In this document: one piece after another, positions 32,761-41,927 of the stretch
How positions within the stretch are numbered: the stretch's first letter is position 1
Layout: the number at the start of each line of letters is the position of its first letter
From: CAUZJO01 sp963580245
Lineage (GTDB): Bacteria > Sumerlaeota > Sumerlaeia > MVZB01
Direction of reading: 5' to 3'
Assembly: GCA_963580245.1 (NCBI GenBank)
Contig: CAUZJO010000016.1
Span: forward strand, 1 to 42,156
Length of the DNA stretch: 42,156 bases
Notes under the pieces: model-generated
Databases searched by the model: none
The model's input: the letters and a program-made list of their open reading frames with translations, nothing else
What the model was told of the DNA's origin: nothing
Program-made: the position numbers and the translations under genes

Positions 32761-34532
32761 ATGGGACCGATAGAGTTTCTGATGAGGACTATCCGACCAC
32801 TTCTCGGGCCCAGGCTCCACCATTTGGTGACCGCTATCGTCGTGACGGCGGTTTTTGGGTCGCTCTGTCCCACGGCAGTCCGAGCCGCCCGTTACCTGCC
32901 CGGCGACCGGGTGGTGACGACCGCCCGGGTCAACGCGCGACCCGAGCCGACCATGAATGCCCAGCCGCTGGGGACGCTCAAGTCCGGGTCGGTCGGGACG
33001 ATCAAGGAAGGTCCGCGGCAGGCCAATAACTATCGCTTTTGGCGCATCGTGTTCGACGGCGGGGTTGAGGGCTGGTGCGTAACGAGCCGGCTCCGGCCCT
33101 ACGTGCCGGTCGAGGGTGAGGAATCCCCGCCTCCGGTCGAGACTTCCGCCCCCGAAAAGGCGTCGCAAATCAAGGCGACCGCGACCAACGTGGCCAAATC
33201 CCCGCCCCGAGCACTGGGCCCCGCCCCAAGCCGCTACCTGCTCGATCGCGTCGAGGACGTGCCCTTGGCGCAAACCACCAAGACCGCCTTGCCACTGCCC
33301 GAAGGACCGCCGCCCGCCAAGGGAGAGCCTTTCATCCATCCCGAGACCGGTCATCGCGTCACCCGGGTCACCGACGTCAACGATATCCCGCCCCATCATC
33401 GCAAGGGGAGAGACCGTCCGCTGGAGTTCGACGGCCATCCCGATCGTGGGTTCTATAACGGCTACTCGCGCTGGACCAACGTCAACGTGACCGGCGAGTA
33501 CACCATCGCCTTCCGCCACGATAACCACAGTGCCCTCTACCGGCTGGCCGACTGCGCCTATCAAGGCCCCGTGCGCGCGAGCCACAAGACCGTGCTGGGC
33601 AAGACGCACGAGATCCGCTGGGACCGCAGCGGGCGACCCGGAACCGAAACGACGATCTACTACCACGTCGGCGGCCGGTTCTTGCGCCAGGACGTGATCA
33701 AGGGCCATCTGACGGCCGAGGCACTCTATGATTTCGGTAAGAACATCGTGCCGACGGTCGAGATGGACTCGGACGACGGGGCGCGCTACTGGCCGCTGAG
33801 GCTGGAGGACGGGATGTGCGTCGTGTTTGACGCCGAGACGCGCCGGATGCTGCCGGGGACCATCAAGCAGCGGCCCAACACCCTCGATATCTCGCCGCTC
33901 GGCGAGTAGCTCTACATCCTCGACCACACCAACGAGGACCCCGCCCTCAGGGCCCGGCTCTACCGCATCTCCGACCTGGCGCACGGCGACACCAGCGCGC
34001 CGGTCTATCTGCCCACCGCCTCGAAGGGCCACGACGGCTGGGCGCTGGACGCGCGGGGGCAGGAGGTCGTCGTGTTCCAGGACAACAAGACCGATTGGTT
34101 CTCGTCGTTCAACCCCGCGAGCGGCGAGCGCATCGATATCTTCAACATGGTCGAGACCGGCTACGGGTTCGGCCAACACATGGGTCGGCTGAGCAACCCC
34201 GCCAAGAAGGGCTGGTTGATGATATCGAGCTACACGGTTGAAGACGAGGGGTGGGCGGATAACCAGATACTGATCGTCGAGATCAAGCCGCACACCCAGC
34301 ATCCGCGCATCTGGCGCGTCTCGCCGACGTTCAACCGGCGCTGGGTCGGCGGGGTGGACGAGGGGGGAGCTATTTCGCCGAGGCGTTCGCCAGCTTCGAC
34401 CACGAGGGAAACAACATCTACGTCGGCGCCAATTGGATGGGGCGCGATAACCTGGAACTCTACCGCATCGAACTGCCGGCGGATTGGCACCGCGAACTCG
34501 CCCCGGAGGAATCGATCGCCTTAGGGTTTTAG
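32761..34532 (+). pseudogene. SH3b/propeller-like secreted protein with in-frame stop and frameshift
   Basis: A signal-like N-terminus (ending near V-R-A-A-R) is followed by a bacterial SH3-type domain at about 45-118 (V-N-A-R-P-E-P, G-W-C-V-T-S-R-L), a Pro-rich linker, and a beta-rich region with G-H-R-V-T-R-V-T-D-V, similar to TolB-like or oligogalacturonate-lyase-like propellers. A TAG at 33907-33909 interrupts; the same frame resumes with L-Y-I-L-D-H-T-N-E-D (a tryptophan codon TGG to TAG would explain it). Near 34366 the frame slips by one base at a run of six G, after which Y-F-A-E-A-F-A-S-F-D-H-E-G reads to the stop at 34532. Full length would be ~590 residues. Two lesions suggest true decay, though the G-run slip could be a sequencing error. 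Confidence 0.8.
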
Positions 34533-35342
34533 CTTCAACACGCCTGAGATGACCGAGATAAACATCTCGCGCAGTAGGGGGACGCGCACGAGCGGCCCGA
34601 AGCCCCGGATGGGGATCAGATGCAGCACTTCGAACTCGAACGGCGATCCCGCGACGAACCTCCGAAAACGCCTCAACGTCATATGGTTCAGCCCGCCTGA
34701 CACGTCGGCGAAGCGGCGCGCGCCGTTGTCGCGATAGAGCGAGCGCACGTTCATAATCGTCCGCTCGCTGAAAAACAGGTGAAACCAGGGGACACGGCAC
34801 AGGAAACCGAGATGGTGGCCCTTGGGGTGCAGCCAGGCCGGGCCGAACGTCACGAGCATCCGGCCGTCGGGCTTAAGCAGCCGAGCGCAGGTCGCGTGGA
34901 TCGCGGCGGGGTCGTCGAAATGCTCGAAACTGTCGACCGAGATGATGAAGTCGGCCCGGTGGTGTTCAGGTTGGACCTCAACGGAGTTCATAAAATCGAC
35001 GTTATTCAAACCGAGCCGTTCGGCCTGGGCCGAGGCCCGTTCGACAAAGGCGTCCCGGAACTCCAAACCGACGACCCGCCCCGCGTGGGCCCCGAGATCA
35101 AACGCAAGATGCCCCTCGCCCGATCCGAAATCGATCACGCGCTTGCCCCGAAAGACTTCGGCGGAGAGACCCGGAAACTTTTCCAGCAATTCCTCGAACC
35201 GCCCCTGGGACCGGTAAGTACTTGAGGCCAGGCTTAGACCGGCGCGTTCCACACTGCCCCGCGCGGGGTCGTCCGGCCGCCAACAAAACCTAAACAGCAG
35301 CCGTTCGCTCCAGCCCCAGGTTTGTTTTGCCAGGCCATCCAT
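34521..35342 (-). CDS. Class I SAM-dependent methyltransferase
   Basis: 273 residues. Motif I is V-I-D-F-G-S-G-E-G-H-L (about 68-78), motif II V-V-G-L-E-F-R-D, and I-S-V-D-S-F-E-H-F-D-D-P matches the motif IV region of the type-11/type-12 group. The N-terminus has several Trp residues and the C-terminus is rich in hydrophobic residues. Such enzymes often modify sugars or small molecules in glycan pathways, but the substrate is unknown. Its 3' end overlaps the broken propeller gene by 12 bases, tail to tail. Confidence 0.85.
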   Translation of the reverse strand: MDGLAKQTWGWSERLLFRFCWRPDDPARGSVERAGLSLASSTYRSQGRFEELLEKFPGLSAEVFRGKRVIDFGSGEGHLAFDLGAHAGRVVGLEFRDAFVERASAQAERLGLNNVDFMNSVEVQPEHHRADFIISVDSFEHFDDPAAIHATCARLLKPDGRMLVTFGPAWLHPKGHHLGFLCRVPWFHLFFSERTIMNVRSLYRDNGARRFADVSGGLNHMTLRRFRRFVAGSPFEFEVLHLIPIRGFGPLVRVPLLREMFISVISGVLKLKP

Positions 35343-35497
35343 CGCGGGTTCAACCGATCGGAAGTCACTCGATTGAGGTCAAAGGAACCCCTATCTCATA
35401 TCGTTTGTTTCCTCTCCGTCCTTGAAGGGGACTTTGTTTGTCCCTTCAAGACGTTTGTGAGGATTGCGATGCTCTAACTTGGACCTAGTGGTCCGCA

Positions 35498-35597
35498 TCA
35501 AGCACTGCATAACTTATCCAGCCTGGCCCGGCCGCGTTTGACTTTCTCGAGAATATCCCGAGCCTTGGCCGTCCAGATGAACGGCCAGTGGGAACAA
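35498..35597 (-). pseudogene. IS630-family transposase C-terminal remnant
   Basis: Reading the minus strand, the last ~33 residues of an IS630 transposase are intact: N-C-S-H-W-P-F-I-W-T-A-K-A-R-D-I-L-E-K-V, then K-R-G-R-A-R-L-D-K and a stop at 35498-35500. The catalytic DDE residues upstream are absent. The rest of the gap, 35343-35497 and 35715-35888, holds nothing I can name. Confidence 0.75.
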
Positions 35598-35714
35598 TTC
35601 AAACCGGCGATGGCCGTCGACCTGACCGATCATGTGTGGTCCCTAACCGAATGGCTTCAGTTCCCGGCCGTGCAACGCGAGCAAGGCGCCAGGAGAGATG
35701 AAGAAGGCCGTTGA
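35595..35714 (+). pseudogene. IS1-like transposase C-terminal remnant
   Basis: On the plus strand, directly against the IS630 tail, the frame K-P-A-M-A-V-D-L-T-D-H-V-W-S-L-T-E-W-L resembles the end of IS1-family transposases (P-A-M-A-A-G-L-T-D-H-x-W). Nothing upstream of it in this frame continues the protein. The two tails face each other, showing one element inserted near or into another before both were lost. Confidence 0.5.
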
Positions 35715-35888
35715 AACCAGCGTCTCACGGTGGCAACATCGTCACCGGGCGAATGTTAATCGAATAGGGGGCCCGCGCCATACCTTTTCGCATTCGCGCA
35801 GAACGCTGAAGAGGGGCTTTCATCCGCGGCAATCGGCGAATTCCCCTCCGGTCCTCTTCCAACGACATCGAAGTGAAAGACCCGCCGG

Positions 35889-36703
35889 ATGCGCGAGCTA
35901 AGACAGACCCCGCTTTTTCATAGACACGTGGAGGCTGGGGCGCGGATGGTCCCTTACGCGGGCTGGGCCATGCCGGTGCAGTATACGGGAATCATTGATG
36001 AACACCTGCACACTCGCCAACAGGCCGGCCTTTTCGATATCTCGCATATGGGCACGTTTTTCGTCCGTGGCCCGCGGGCTTTGGCGGACCTTGATCGGCT
36101 TGTGACCTGCCGGATCGACGATCTTCGGCGCGGTCGCGCCCGCTACGGGTTTCTCATGCGTGAGGACGGGACGGTTGTCGACGACTTGATCGTCTACCGG
36201 ACGGCCGCCGATGAGATCATGCTGATCGTCAACTCGGCCACGCGCGCCAAGGACGCCGATTGGATCCAGGCCCGTCTCTCACCCACCAGTGCGTTCCGTG
36301 ACCAGTCCGACGCGCAGGCCAAGCTGGCCTTGCAGGGACCCGCTTCCTAGAGGGTGATGGTCAACTTCATAGGTTCTGAACATACCAACCGCATCAGACC
36401 CTTCGGGTTTGAAGAAGTCGAGATCGAAGAGACGCGAGTTTTTCTGAGTCGAACGGGCTACACGGGCGAGGTGGCGGCGGTCATGCTGACCGTCCCGAAT
36501 ACGCTCGGCTTGTTCCATCCGCGAATCAAAGAGATATGCGACCTGACCCACGAGGCCGGAGAGCTGATGTATTATGACGGCGCTAACCTTAACGCCATTC
36601 TCGGCAAGGCCCGCCCCGGCGATATCGGGTTCGACGTCGTCCACGTCAACGTCCATAAGACGTTCGCCACCCCTCACGGCGCGGGAGGACCGGGGGCCGG
36701 CCC
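35889..36703 (+). pseudogene. Chimera of glycine cleavage genes gcvT and gcvPB
   Basis: The frame opens as aminomethyltransferase GcvT: R-x-T-P-L-F-x-x-H, M-V-P-Y-A-G-W-A-M-P-V-Q-Y, F-D-I-S-H-M-G and A-K-L-A-L-Q-G-P. A TAG at 36348-36350 interrupts. The same frame then gives F-L-S-R-T-G-Y-T-G-E, still GcvT, and switches within a residue or two to A-V-M-L-T-V-P-N-T-L-G-L-F, Y-Y-D-G-A-N-L-N-A-I and H-V-N-V-H-K-T-F-A-T-P-H-G, which is glycine dehydrogenase subunit 2 with its PLP lysine. It ends at G-G-P-G-A-G-P (36703). So a gcv operon has lost the middle by deletion. T-protein and P-protein act together in glycine breakdown; neither could work here. Confidence 0.85.
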
Positions 36704-36916
36704 CGCCTGGTCGCGCAGGCCCTCGAGTTCGCGCTGGTCGGCCGGCGTCCAATCCACCTCGTCGCTGTTTTTTTTGGCCACCAGCTCGTCGTGGCGTTTC
36801 AGGAGTTCATCGCCGTCCTGGAGATCTCGGGCGCCGCGGTAGAAATACTCACCCGCAAACGCACCCAGGACCAGACCCGTGATCGTCAGGATCGTCACCC
36901 AATTCTTGGCGGACAT
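36700..36916 (-). pseudogene. N-terminal fragment of a membrane protein (possibly a dicarboxylate/cation symporter)
   Basis: From the ATG at 36916 the frame gives M-S-A-K-N-W-V-T-I-L-T-I-T-G-L-V-L-G-A-F, a typical first membrane helix, then a charged loop (D-E-L-L-K-R-H-D-E-L-V-A-K-K). After ~70 residues it runs into the complement of the gcvPB end near 36703 and stops. The start resembles symporters of the dicarboxylate/amino acid:cation type, but too little remains to be sure. The 255 bases to 37171 hold no other gene I can support. Confidence 0.55.
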
Positions 36917-37171
36917 CGGCGCGTTGTCCTTGGACTGAAATGGAAAGTCTCGGTGAAAGACCGGCTCATGCTAACCGCGAAAATCATGGCTCGCAAGCAT
37001 TTGCTCCGCCCGACCAAATTTAAGGGTGTGATTCAGAAATGGGAGACGCCGGCCGTCGTCCCGATGGCCAAGCGATTAAGAAGAAGCGGGGATTGGGACG
37101 CCGTTGACGTCGAGAAAGTCGGTTCCAAGCCACTTTCCGGGGATTTTAAGAGGGACTTAGCGGCGTCCATG

Positions 37172-37663
37172 TCAGGGGTAAAATAGCCAGATTTGGGCGG
37201 CATTAGGGGAAGCTGGGGTCAGGTTCTCATACCAGGCGATTTTGCTGTCCCTGGATGAAGCCGACATGACATCGATGTCGCCATCGCCGTCCAGGTCGGC
37301 CGCATAAACCGAACGGGCGCTGTCAGCCTCCGTGGTGATGACCTGCTGGGGCCCAAAGCCACCGGCCCCGTCCGTGTTCTCATACCAGGCGATCTTGTCG
37401 TCGCCGCTTGAAGCGGACAAGACATCGATATCGCCATCGCCGTCCTGGTCGGCCGCGTAGACCGACCAGGCTCTTCGGGTTTCAGTTGCTACGATTGTTT
37501 GCTGGGGGCCAAACGTGGTCTGAGCGAATAGCGGTTGGGTCTCAAAGTTGTGAAGAGTCATCACGAGGGCCGTGTGTGCAAGAACGTGGATACGGCTTCT
37601 CAATCCCCAGTGATTGAAAGGATAACGACGGCTCGCTCTTCGGGAAGCATTGACCTTATTCAT
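37172..37663 (-). CDS. Secreted FG-GAP/VCBS repeat protein, probably truncated
   Basis: 163 residues from the ATG at 37663. A basic start and hydrophobic segment (V-L-A-H-T-A-L-V-M-T-L) suggest a signal peptide. Two near-identical repeats follow: F-G-P-Q-Q, then V-Y-A-A-D-x-D-G-D-G-D-I-D-V, then D-x-K-I-A-W-Y-E-N. The D-x-D-G-D-G-D-I-D loops bind calcium in the FG-GAP/VCBS family. Full family members carry many more repeats, so only a beginning and a short end (L-I-W-F-Y-P-like tail I-W-L-F-Y-P) remain. The role may be surface or adhesive. To 37959 nothing else is clear. Confidence 0.72.
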   Translation of the reverse strand: MNKVNASRRASRRYPFNHWGLRSRIHVLAHTALVMTLHNFETQPLFAQTTFGPQQTIVATETRRAWSVYAADQDGDGDIDVLSASSGDDKIAWYENTDGAGGFGPQQVITTEADSARSVYAADLDGDGDIDVMSASSRDSKIAWYENLTPASPNAAQIWLFYP

Positions 37664-37959
37664 GGTCTCGCGCCGATCGGGGGGGGTGGCCTGCGCTGAG
37701 CAGGCCGGGGAATTGCGGTGGGTTTGCCACATGGTTCCGGCTCCCCTCCGGGGGGGGGTGAAAGGCACGCTAGAGTCCGAGGAATAGGCTGACAACAATC
37801 AGCATACCGATAACGGATAACTGAGTCAAGTCCTGGTCGGCCCATTGCGAAGGTTCATCTATCCAGATGAAATTACCGGGCGGCTGATCTATAAGGTTGA
37901 GCGGTCCGGCGATGGACCCGATGGACCGTACCTGAGTTTGACCGTGGGGGACGATAGAC

Positions 37960-39273
37960 ATGCCGGGACATGATCACAAACCAGCGGATCCGATCTTCGA
38001 GGACGCCGTCAGCCGGTTGGCCAAGGCCCTGCGTTACGCCGAGATCGAGGAGGAGGCGGTCGAACGGTTGCGGCATCCCAAGGCGGCGCTGGAGGTCTCC
38101 ATCCCCGTCCGCATGGATGACGGTTCGCTGCGCATGCTGACGGGCTATCGCGTGCGCCACGATGACACGCTGGGGCCGACCAAGGGGGGGATCCGGTTTC
38201 ATCCGAGCGTCGGCCTGTCCGAGGTCAAGGCCCTGGCGTTCTGGATGACGTTCAAGTGCGCTGTGGCCAACCTCCCGTTCGGAGGGGCGAAGGGAGGGGT
38301 AACGGTCAATCCCAAGGACCTGTCCAAGCTGGAGCTGGAGCGGCTCAGCCGAGGGTTCATCAGCCAGATCGCCGAGTTTATCGGCCCCGACACCGACGTG
38401 CCCGCCCCCGACGTCTACACCAACCCCATGATCATGGGTTGGATGATGGACGAGTACTCGCGGATCCATCGGCGGCGCGTCCCCGGCGTCATCACCGGAA
38501 AGCCGATACCCCTGGGGGGGAGCCAGGGGCGGGACGACGCAACCGGACGCGGGGGGTTCTATTGTATCCAGGAGCTGCCGCGACGCCACGGGATGGCCCC
38601 CAAATCGATGCGGGTGGCCATTCAAGGGTTCGGCAACGCGGGCCAGTCCGTGGCGCGGCTGCTTCACGCCGAAGGCTACCCGGTGGTGGCCGTCAGCGAC
38701 TCCCAGGGCGGCATTTACAACCCCAAGGGGTTCGACGTGCCCAGCCTGATCCACTTTAAGAACACCACCCGCCGGGTCGAGGCCGTGTATTGTCACGGCT
38801 CGGTCTGCGAGGCGGTCGACGCCGATCGGATCACCAACGAGGAACTGCTGGAACTGGACGTGGACCTCTTGATCCCCGCCGCCTTGGAGGACCAGATCAC
38901 CGAGGGCAACGCCGACAAGATCAAGGCGCGGACGGTCGTCGAGCTGGCCAACGGGCCGACCAGCAGCGCCGCCGACGCGATCCTTCATGATCGCGGGGTC
39001 TTGGTCATCCCGGATATTCTCGCCAACGCGGGCGGTGTCACCGTCAGCTACTTCGAGTGGGTCCAGAACAAGATGGGCTATTATTGGCCACTTGAAGAGG
39101 TCCACCATAAGCTGCATGAAATCATGGTTCGGGAATTCGACGGCGTCTACGAAATCATGGAATCCAAGCGGATCGATCTGCGAACGGCGGCTTACGTGCA
39201 CGGTCTGAACCGCCTGGGGCGGGCCATCGCCGCGCAGGGGACTTACCGGTTTTTTTCGGGCCAGAGTGACTGA
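37960..39273 (+). CDS. Glu/Leu/Phe/Val dehydrogenase family protein (glutamate dehydrogenase-like)
   Basis: 437 residues, full length for the hexameric class. It catalyses the reversible oxidative deamination of glutamate or a similar amino acid. Visible are G-G-I-R-F-H-P, the K-C-A-V-A-N-L-P-F-G-G-A-K-G-G catalytic lysine region, A-P-D-V-x-T-N, G-R-G-G-F-Y-C, and the nucleotide-binding I-Q-G-F-G-N-A-G near 225. E-L-A-N-G-P-T and I-L-A-N-A-G-G-V-T-V-S-Y-F-E-W-V-Q-N complete the fold. The coenzyme (NAD or NADP) cannot be told with certainty. ATG 37960 has GGGGGAC upstream. It is intact, in contrast to its neighbours. Confidence 0.95.
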   Translation: MPGHDHKPADPIFEDAVSRLAKALRYAEIEEEAVERLRHPKAALEVSIPVRMDDGSLRMLTGYRVRHDDTLGPTKGGIRFHPSVGLSEVKALAFWMTFKCAVANLPFGGAKGGVTVNPKDLSKLELERLSRGFISQIAEFIGPDTDVPAPDVYTNPMIMGWMMDEYSRIHRRRVPGVITGKPIPLGGSQGRDDATGRGGFYCIQELPRRHGMAPKSMRVAIQGFGNAGQSVARLLHAEGYPVVAVSDSQGGIYNPKGFDVPSLIHFKNTTRRVEAVYCHGSVCEAVDADRITNEELLELDVDLLIPAALEDQITEGNADKIKARTVVELANGPTSSAADAILHDRGVLVIPDILANAGGVTVSYFEWVQNKMGYYWPLEEVHHKLHEIMVREFDGVYEIMESKRIDLRTAAYVHGLNRLGRAIAAQGTYRFFSGQSD

Positions 39274-39483
39274 GGCGTGACGTCGCGGATAGCCTTTCGG
39301 GGCCTGATTGCCACCGGCGAGGAGCCGGGGTAGCGAAGATGCGGGTGCCGAGGACCGGCGAAGAACGCCCTGGAGACCGCCGTTGCGCGTGGGGACCACG
39401 ATCCAGTAATCTTCGGTGGTATGCCCAACCAGGGAAACGGTTGGAAGGGAGCGAATGAATCACTATCGGGACGGAGAACAGCA

Positions 39484-40785
39484 ATGAACGTTGCGGTGAT
39501 TGGGACGGGATACGTCGGACTCGTGACGGGGACGGTCTTCGCCGACCTGGGCAACGACGTGGTGTGCGTGGATAAAGACGCCTCAAAAGTTGAGCAGCTA
39601 AGTCATGGAGAACCAACTATCTACGAGCCAGGCCTGAAGGAAATGCTCGACCGTAATCTACAGGACGAACGGCTCCGGTTCACCACCGATCTGGGGTCCG
39701 TGGTCGAGAAAAGCGAGGTTATTTTCATCGCGGTCGGCACGCCGCCAAAAGAAGACGGCCAAACGGACCTGAGTCAAGTCGAGGCGGCGGCTGAAGGCAT
39801 CGCAAGGGCGATGGACTCATCTAAAGTTGTCGTCAACAAGAGCACCGTGCCCGTGGGGACCGGGTATTTTGTCCGCGACATCATTACTCGCAACCAGCGG
39901 CGAAAAATCGAGTTTAGCGTCGTCTCCAATCCCGAGTTCCTGCGCGAGGGCTCCGCCATCCAGGATACGCTGCAGCCGGACCGAATCGTGATCGGGGTTC
40001 CCAGCCAAGCTGTTGCCTTGCCTTTATTGGAGTTATACGCCCCGCTGGAAAGGCCCATGCTGATCACCGACATCGAGAGCGCCGAGATGATTAAGTACGC
40101 ATCCAACGCCTTCCTGGCCACCAAAATCTCGTTCATCAACGCCGTGGCCAACCTATGCGAGCGGGTGGGGGCCGACGTGCTGCAAGTGGCCAAAGGCATG
40201 GGCTACGATAATCGGATCGGTGGGTCGTTTTTGCAGGCCGGCCTGGGTTTCGGAGGGTCCTGCTTTCCAAAAGACACTCTTTCGCTAATCCATACGGCCA
40301 AAAAGTTCGATGAGGAAAACGAGTTGTTGCAAACCGTCGTAAACATCAACGACGGTCGCGTCCCGCGTTTTTGTACACGGATCGAAAAGCGTTTGGACCC
40401 CCTCCAGGGTCGAACGATCGGGATGTTGGGATTGGCGTTCAAGCCCAACACCGACGATCTGCGGGAGGCCAAGAGCCTGGAGATCGCCCGCTTCTTGATC
40501 GGGCGGGGCGCCCAGGTCAAAGCCTACGACCCGGTGGCCATGGATGGGGCCAAGGCTATTATCCCCGAGCTGGAACTTACGGAGAACGCCTACGCCGCCG
40601 CCGAGGGGGCCGACGCCCTGGTGATCGTAACCGAGTGGAATGAGTTCAAGTTGCTCAACCTGGAACGGATCAAGGGCCTGCTGACCCAACCCATTCTGTT
40701 CGACGGGCGCAACATCTACGATCCCCAGCGTATCATGAACGTTGGGCTGGAATATCACAGTATCGGCAGAGGAACCGTAAGATGA
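39484..40785 (+). CDS. ugd: UDP-glucose 6-dehydrogenase
   Basis: 433 residues from ATG 39484, chosen because M-N-V-A-V-I-G-T-G-Y-V-G-L-V-T-G begins the Rossmann fold directly; CGGAGAAC lies upstream, and a start at 39421 would add 21 residues unlike the family. The enzyme oxidises UDP-glucose to UDP-glucuronate, a precursor for acidic polysaccharides. Catalytic features include G-F-G-G-S-C-F-P-K-D with the nucleophilic cysteine, N-K-S-T-V-P-V-G-T and K-P-N-T-D-D-L-R-E-A. It likely supplies the surface-glycan genes in this window. Its stop overlaps the start of pilT by four bases (ATGA). Confidence 0.96.
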   Translation: MNVAVIGTGYVGLVTGTVFADLGNDVVCVDKDASKVEQLSHGEPTIYEPGLKEMLDRNLQDERLRFTTDLGSVVEKSEVIFIAVGTPPKEDGQTDLSQVEAAAEGIARAMDSSKVVVNKSTVPVGTGYFVRDIITRNQRRKIEFSVVSNPEFLREGSAIQDTLQPDRIVIGVPSQAVALPLLELYAPLERPMLITDIESAEMIKYASNAFLATKISFINAVANLCERVGADVLQVAKGMGYDNRIGGSFLQAGLGFGGSCFPKDTLSLIHTAKKFDEENELLQTVVNINDGRVPRFCTRIEKRLDPLQGRTIGMLGLAFKPNTDDLREAKSLEIARFLIGRGAQVKAYDPVAMDGAKAIIPELELTENAYAAAEGADALVIVTEWNEFKLLNLERIKGLLTQPILFDGRNIYDPQRIMNVGLEYHSIGRGTVR

Positions 40786-41243
40786 GCTTCGTCCTTGAAG
40801 ACCTGTTAATGGATATGATCGAGCGGGGTTCGTCCGACCTGTTCCTCAAGGCGGGCAGTTCGCCCAATATCCGGGTGGATGGAGAGATCGCCCCCTTGGA
40901 CTACGGCTCCATGATGCCGGAGGATACAGCCACGTTCGCGCGAGACCTGATGAGTGAAAACCAGTGGAACCGCTTCCAGGAGGTGCCGGAGATGGACCTG
41001 GCGGTCGGACTGTCGGGCGTGGGTCGGTTCCGCGTCAATTGTTTCCGCCAGCGCGGCTCGGTGGGCATGGTGCTGCGTCACATCGGCAATCCTGAATTCG
41101 ATTTCTCCCGGCTCAACCTGCCTCCCGTGGTGCGCGAGCTATCCGCGCGCAAGTGGGGCTTGACGCTGGTGACGGGCATGACCGGCGCGGGCAAGTCCAT
41201 GACACTGGCCGCGATGATCAATCACATCAACCTCGAACGACGC
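40782..41243 (+). pseudogene. pilT: Twitching motility ATPase PilT, truncated
   Basis: About 154 residues of a PilT-family pilus-retraction ATPase: S-D-L-F-L-K-A-G-S-S-P near the start, the N-terminal PAS-like domain, V-G-R-F-R-V-N-C-F-R-Q-R-G, and Walker A T-G-M-T-G-A-G-K-S. Homology ends at I-N-H-I-N-L-E-R-R-C, just before the Asp box, and the sequence passes into the complement of a different gene at about 41243. The Walker B, His box and C-terminal motor domain are gone. It starts within the ugd stop (ATGA), a sign that the two were once coupled. Confidence 0.85.
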
Positions 41244-41454
41244 TGCCCTGTTGGTTACCCGCCGATGCGGCGTCGAAGAGCCGGAACTCGAAGTCGAAGT
41301 CTCCATCCGCCGGCAATCCGGCTTGGATGAGTCGGCCTTGATGCGTGAAGGCCGTCCCTACCGGTGTCTGGGCACCGACAGCCTCAATGATGAACGTGGC
41401 GATCAATACGGTGATCGTGAGTCTCGTTTTTGTCGGCCAAGATGTGCAAGTCAT
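41240..41454 (-). pseudogene. Secreted protein N-terminal fragment (F-T-H-Q-G-R-L type)
   Basis: The ATG at 41454 follows AGGAGGG at ideal spacing. A signal peptide ending near E-A-V-G-A-Q is followed by G-T-A-F-T-H-Q-G-R-L-I-Q-A-G-L-P-A-D-G and F-E-F-R-L-F-D-A-A-S-A-G-N-Q, a beginning common in large planctomycete exported proteins. The frame breaks at the pilT junction after about 65 residues. Only the start of a once much longer gene remains. Confidence 0.75.
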
Positions 41455-41927
41455 GTTCTTTCCCTCCTAGTTTCGATCGGCGAACCTATTTTCGCTGCGC
41501 CCGCATTAGATGTTTCCGTCGTTTCCCGTCATGATCGGTCATGGCGGGTGGCGAGTCAATCTTCTCTCGAGGACAGCAGCCAAGCCGATCGAGATCTGCG
41601 GCAGCCGTATCGCGCAAGAGACACGCCTGCTCCTGATTACAGCCATCTCGCAAGTCTGGCGTGGCGTCTTTGTCGAAGATTCCGCATGACTCATCGAAAA
41701 TCTGATCACGATGTCAGGTCAGCCCCCTAATAACAGCCCTAATAAACCGGTTCGAAGAACTCATTGACTCAACCACCCGCGAGATCAATCATGCTTCCAG
41801 CTTGAAGGAGACGCATCGGTTTGCCCCCCAGGCTTTGGATGAACCCAGCCATCCGGGTTGAGCGTTGGCGAAACCGTCTTCAGGGGCGGACAACGTGCGC
41901 GAAATTCTTACTAGGCGGGAGACGAAG
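41455..41927. other. Gene-free stretch
   Basis: Some 470 bases without a gene I can support; a few open frames exist but look random. The promoter of the truncated secreted-protein gene should lie at its left edge. Confidence 0.4.

Noticed and set aside
33907..33909. TAG read as an amino acid (stop recoding)
   Set aside because: Other intact genes in the window end in TAG, and the same gene carries a second, unrelated frameshift.
32716..34800. A 694-residue minus-strand frame opposite the SH3/propeller gene
   Set aside because: Its composition is His/Arg/Val-rich shadow sequence, while the plus strand gives a signal peptide and an SH3-like domain despite its lesions.
37770..37961. A 63-residue minus-strand frame ending in a hydrophobic stretch
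   Set aside because: It overlaps the glutamate dehydrogenase start and lacks a convincing ribosome-binding site; a real membrane-tail fragment is possible but not supportable.
37873..39399. A 508-residue minus-strand frame opposite glutamate dehydrogenase
   Set aside because: The plus-strand protein has every family motif and normal length; the antisense frame has no recognisable domain.
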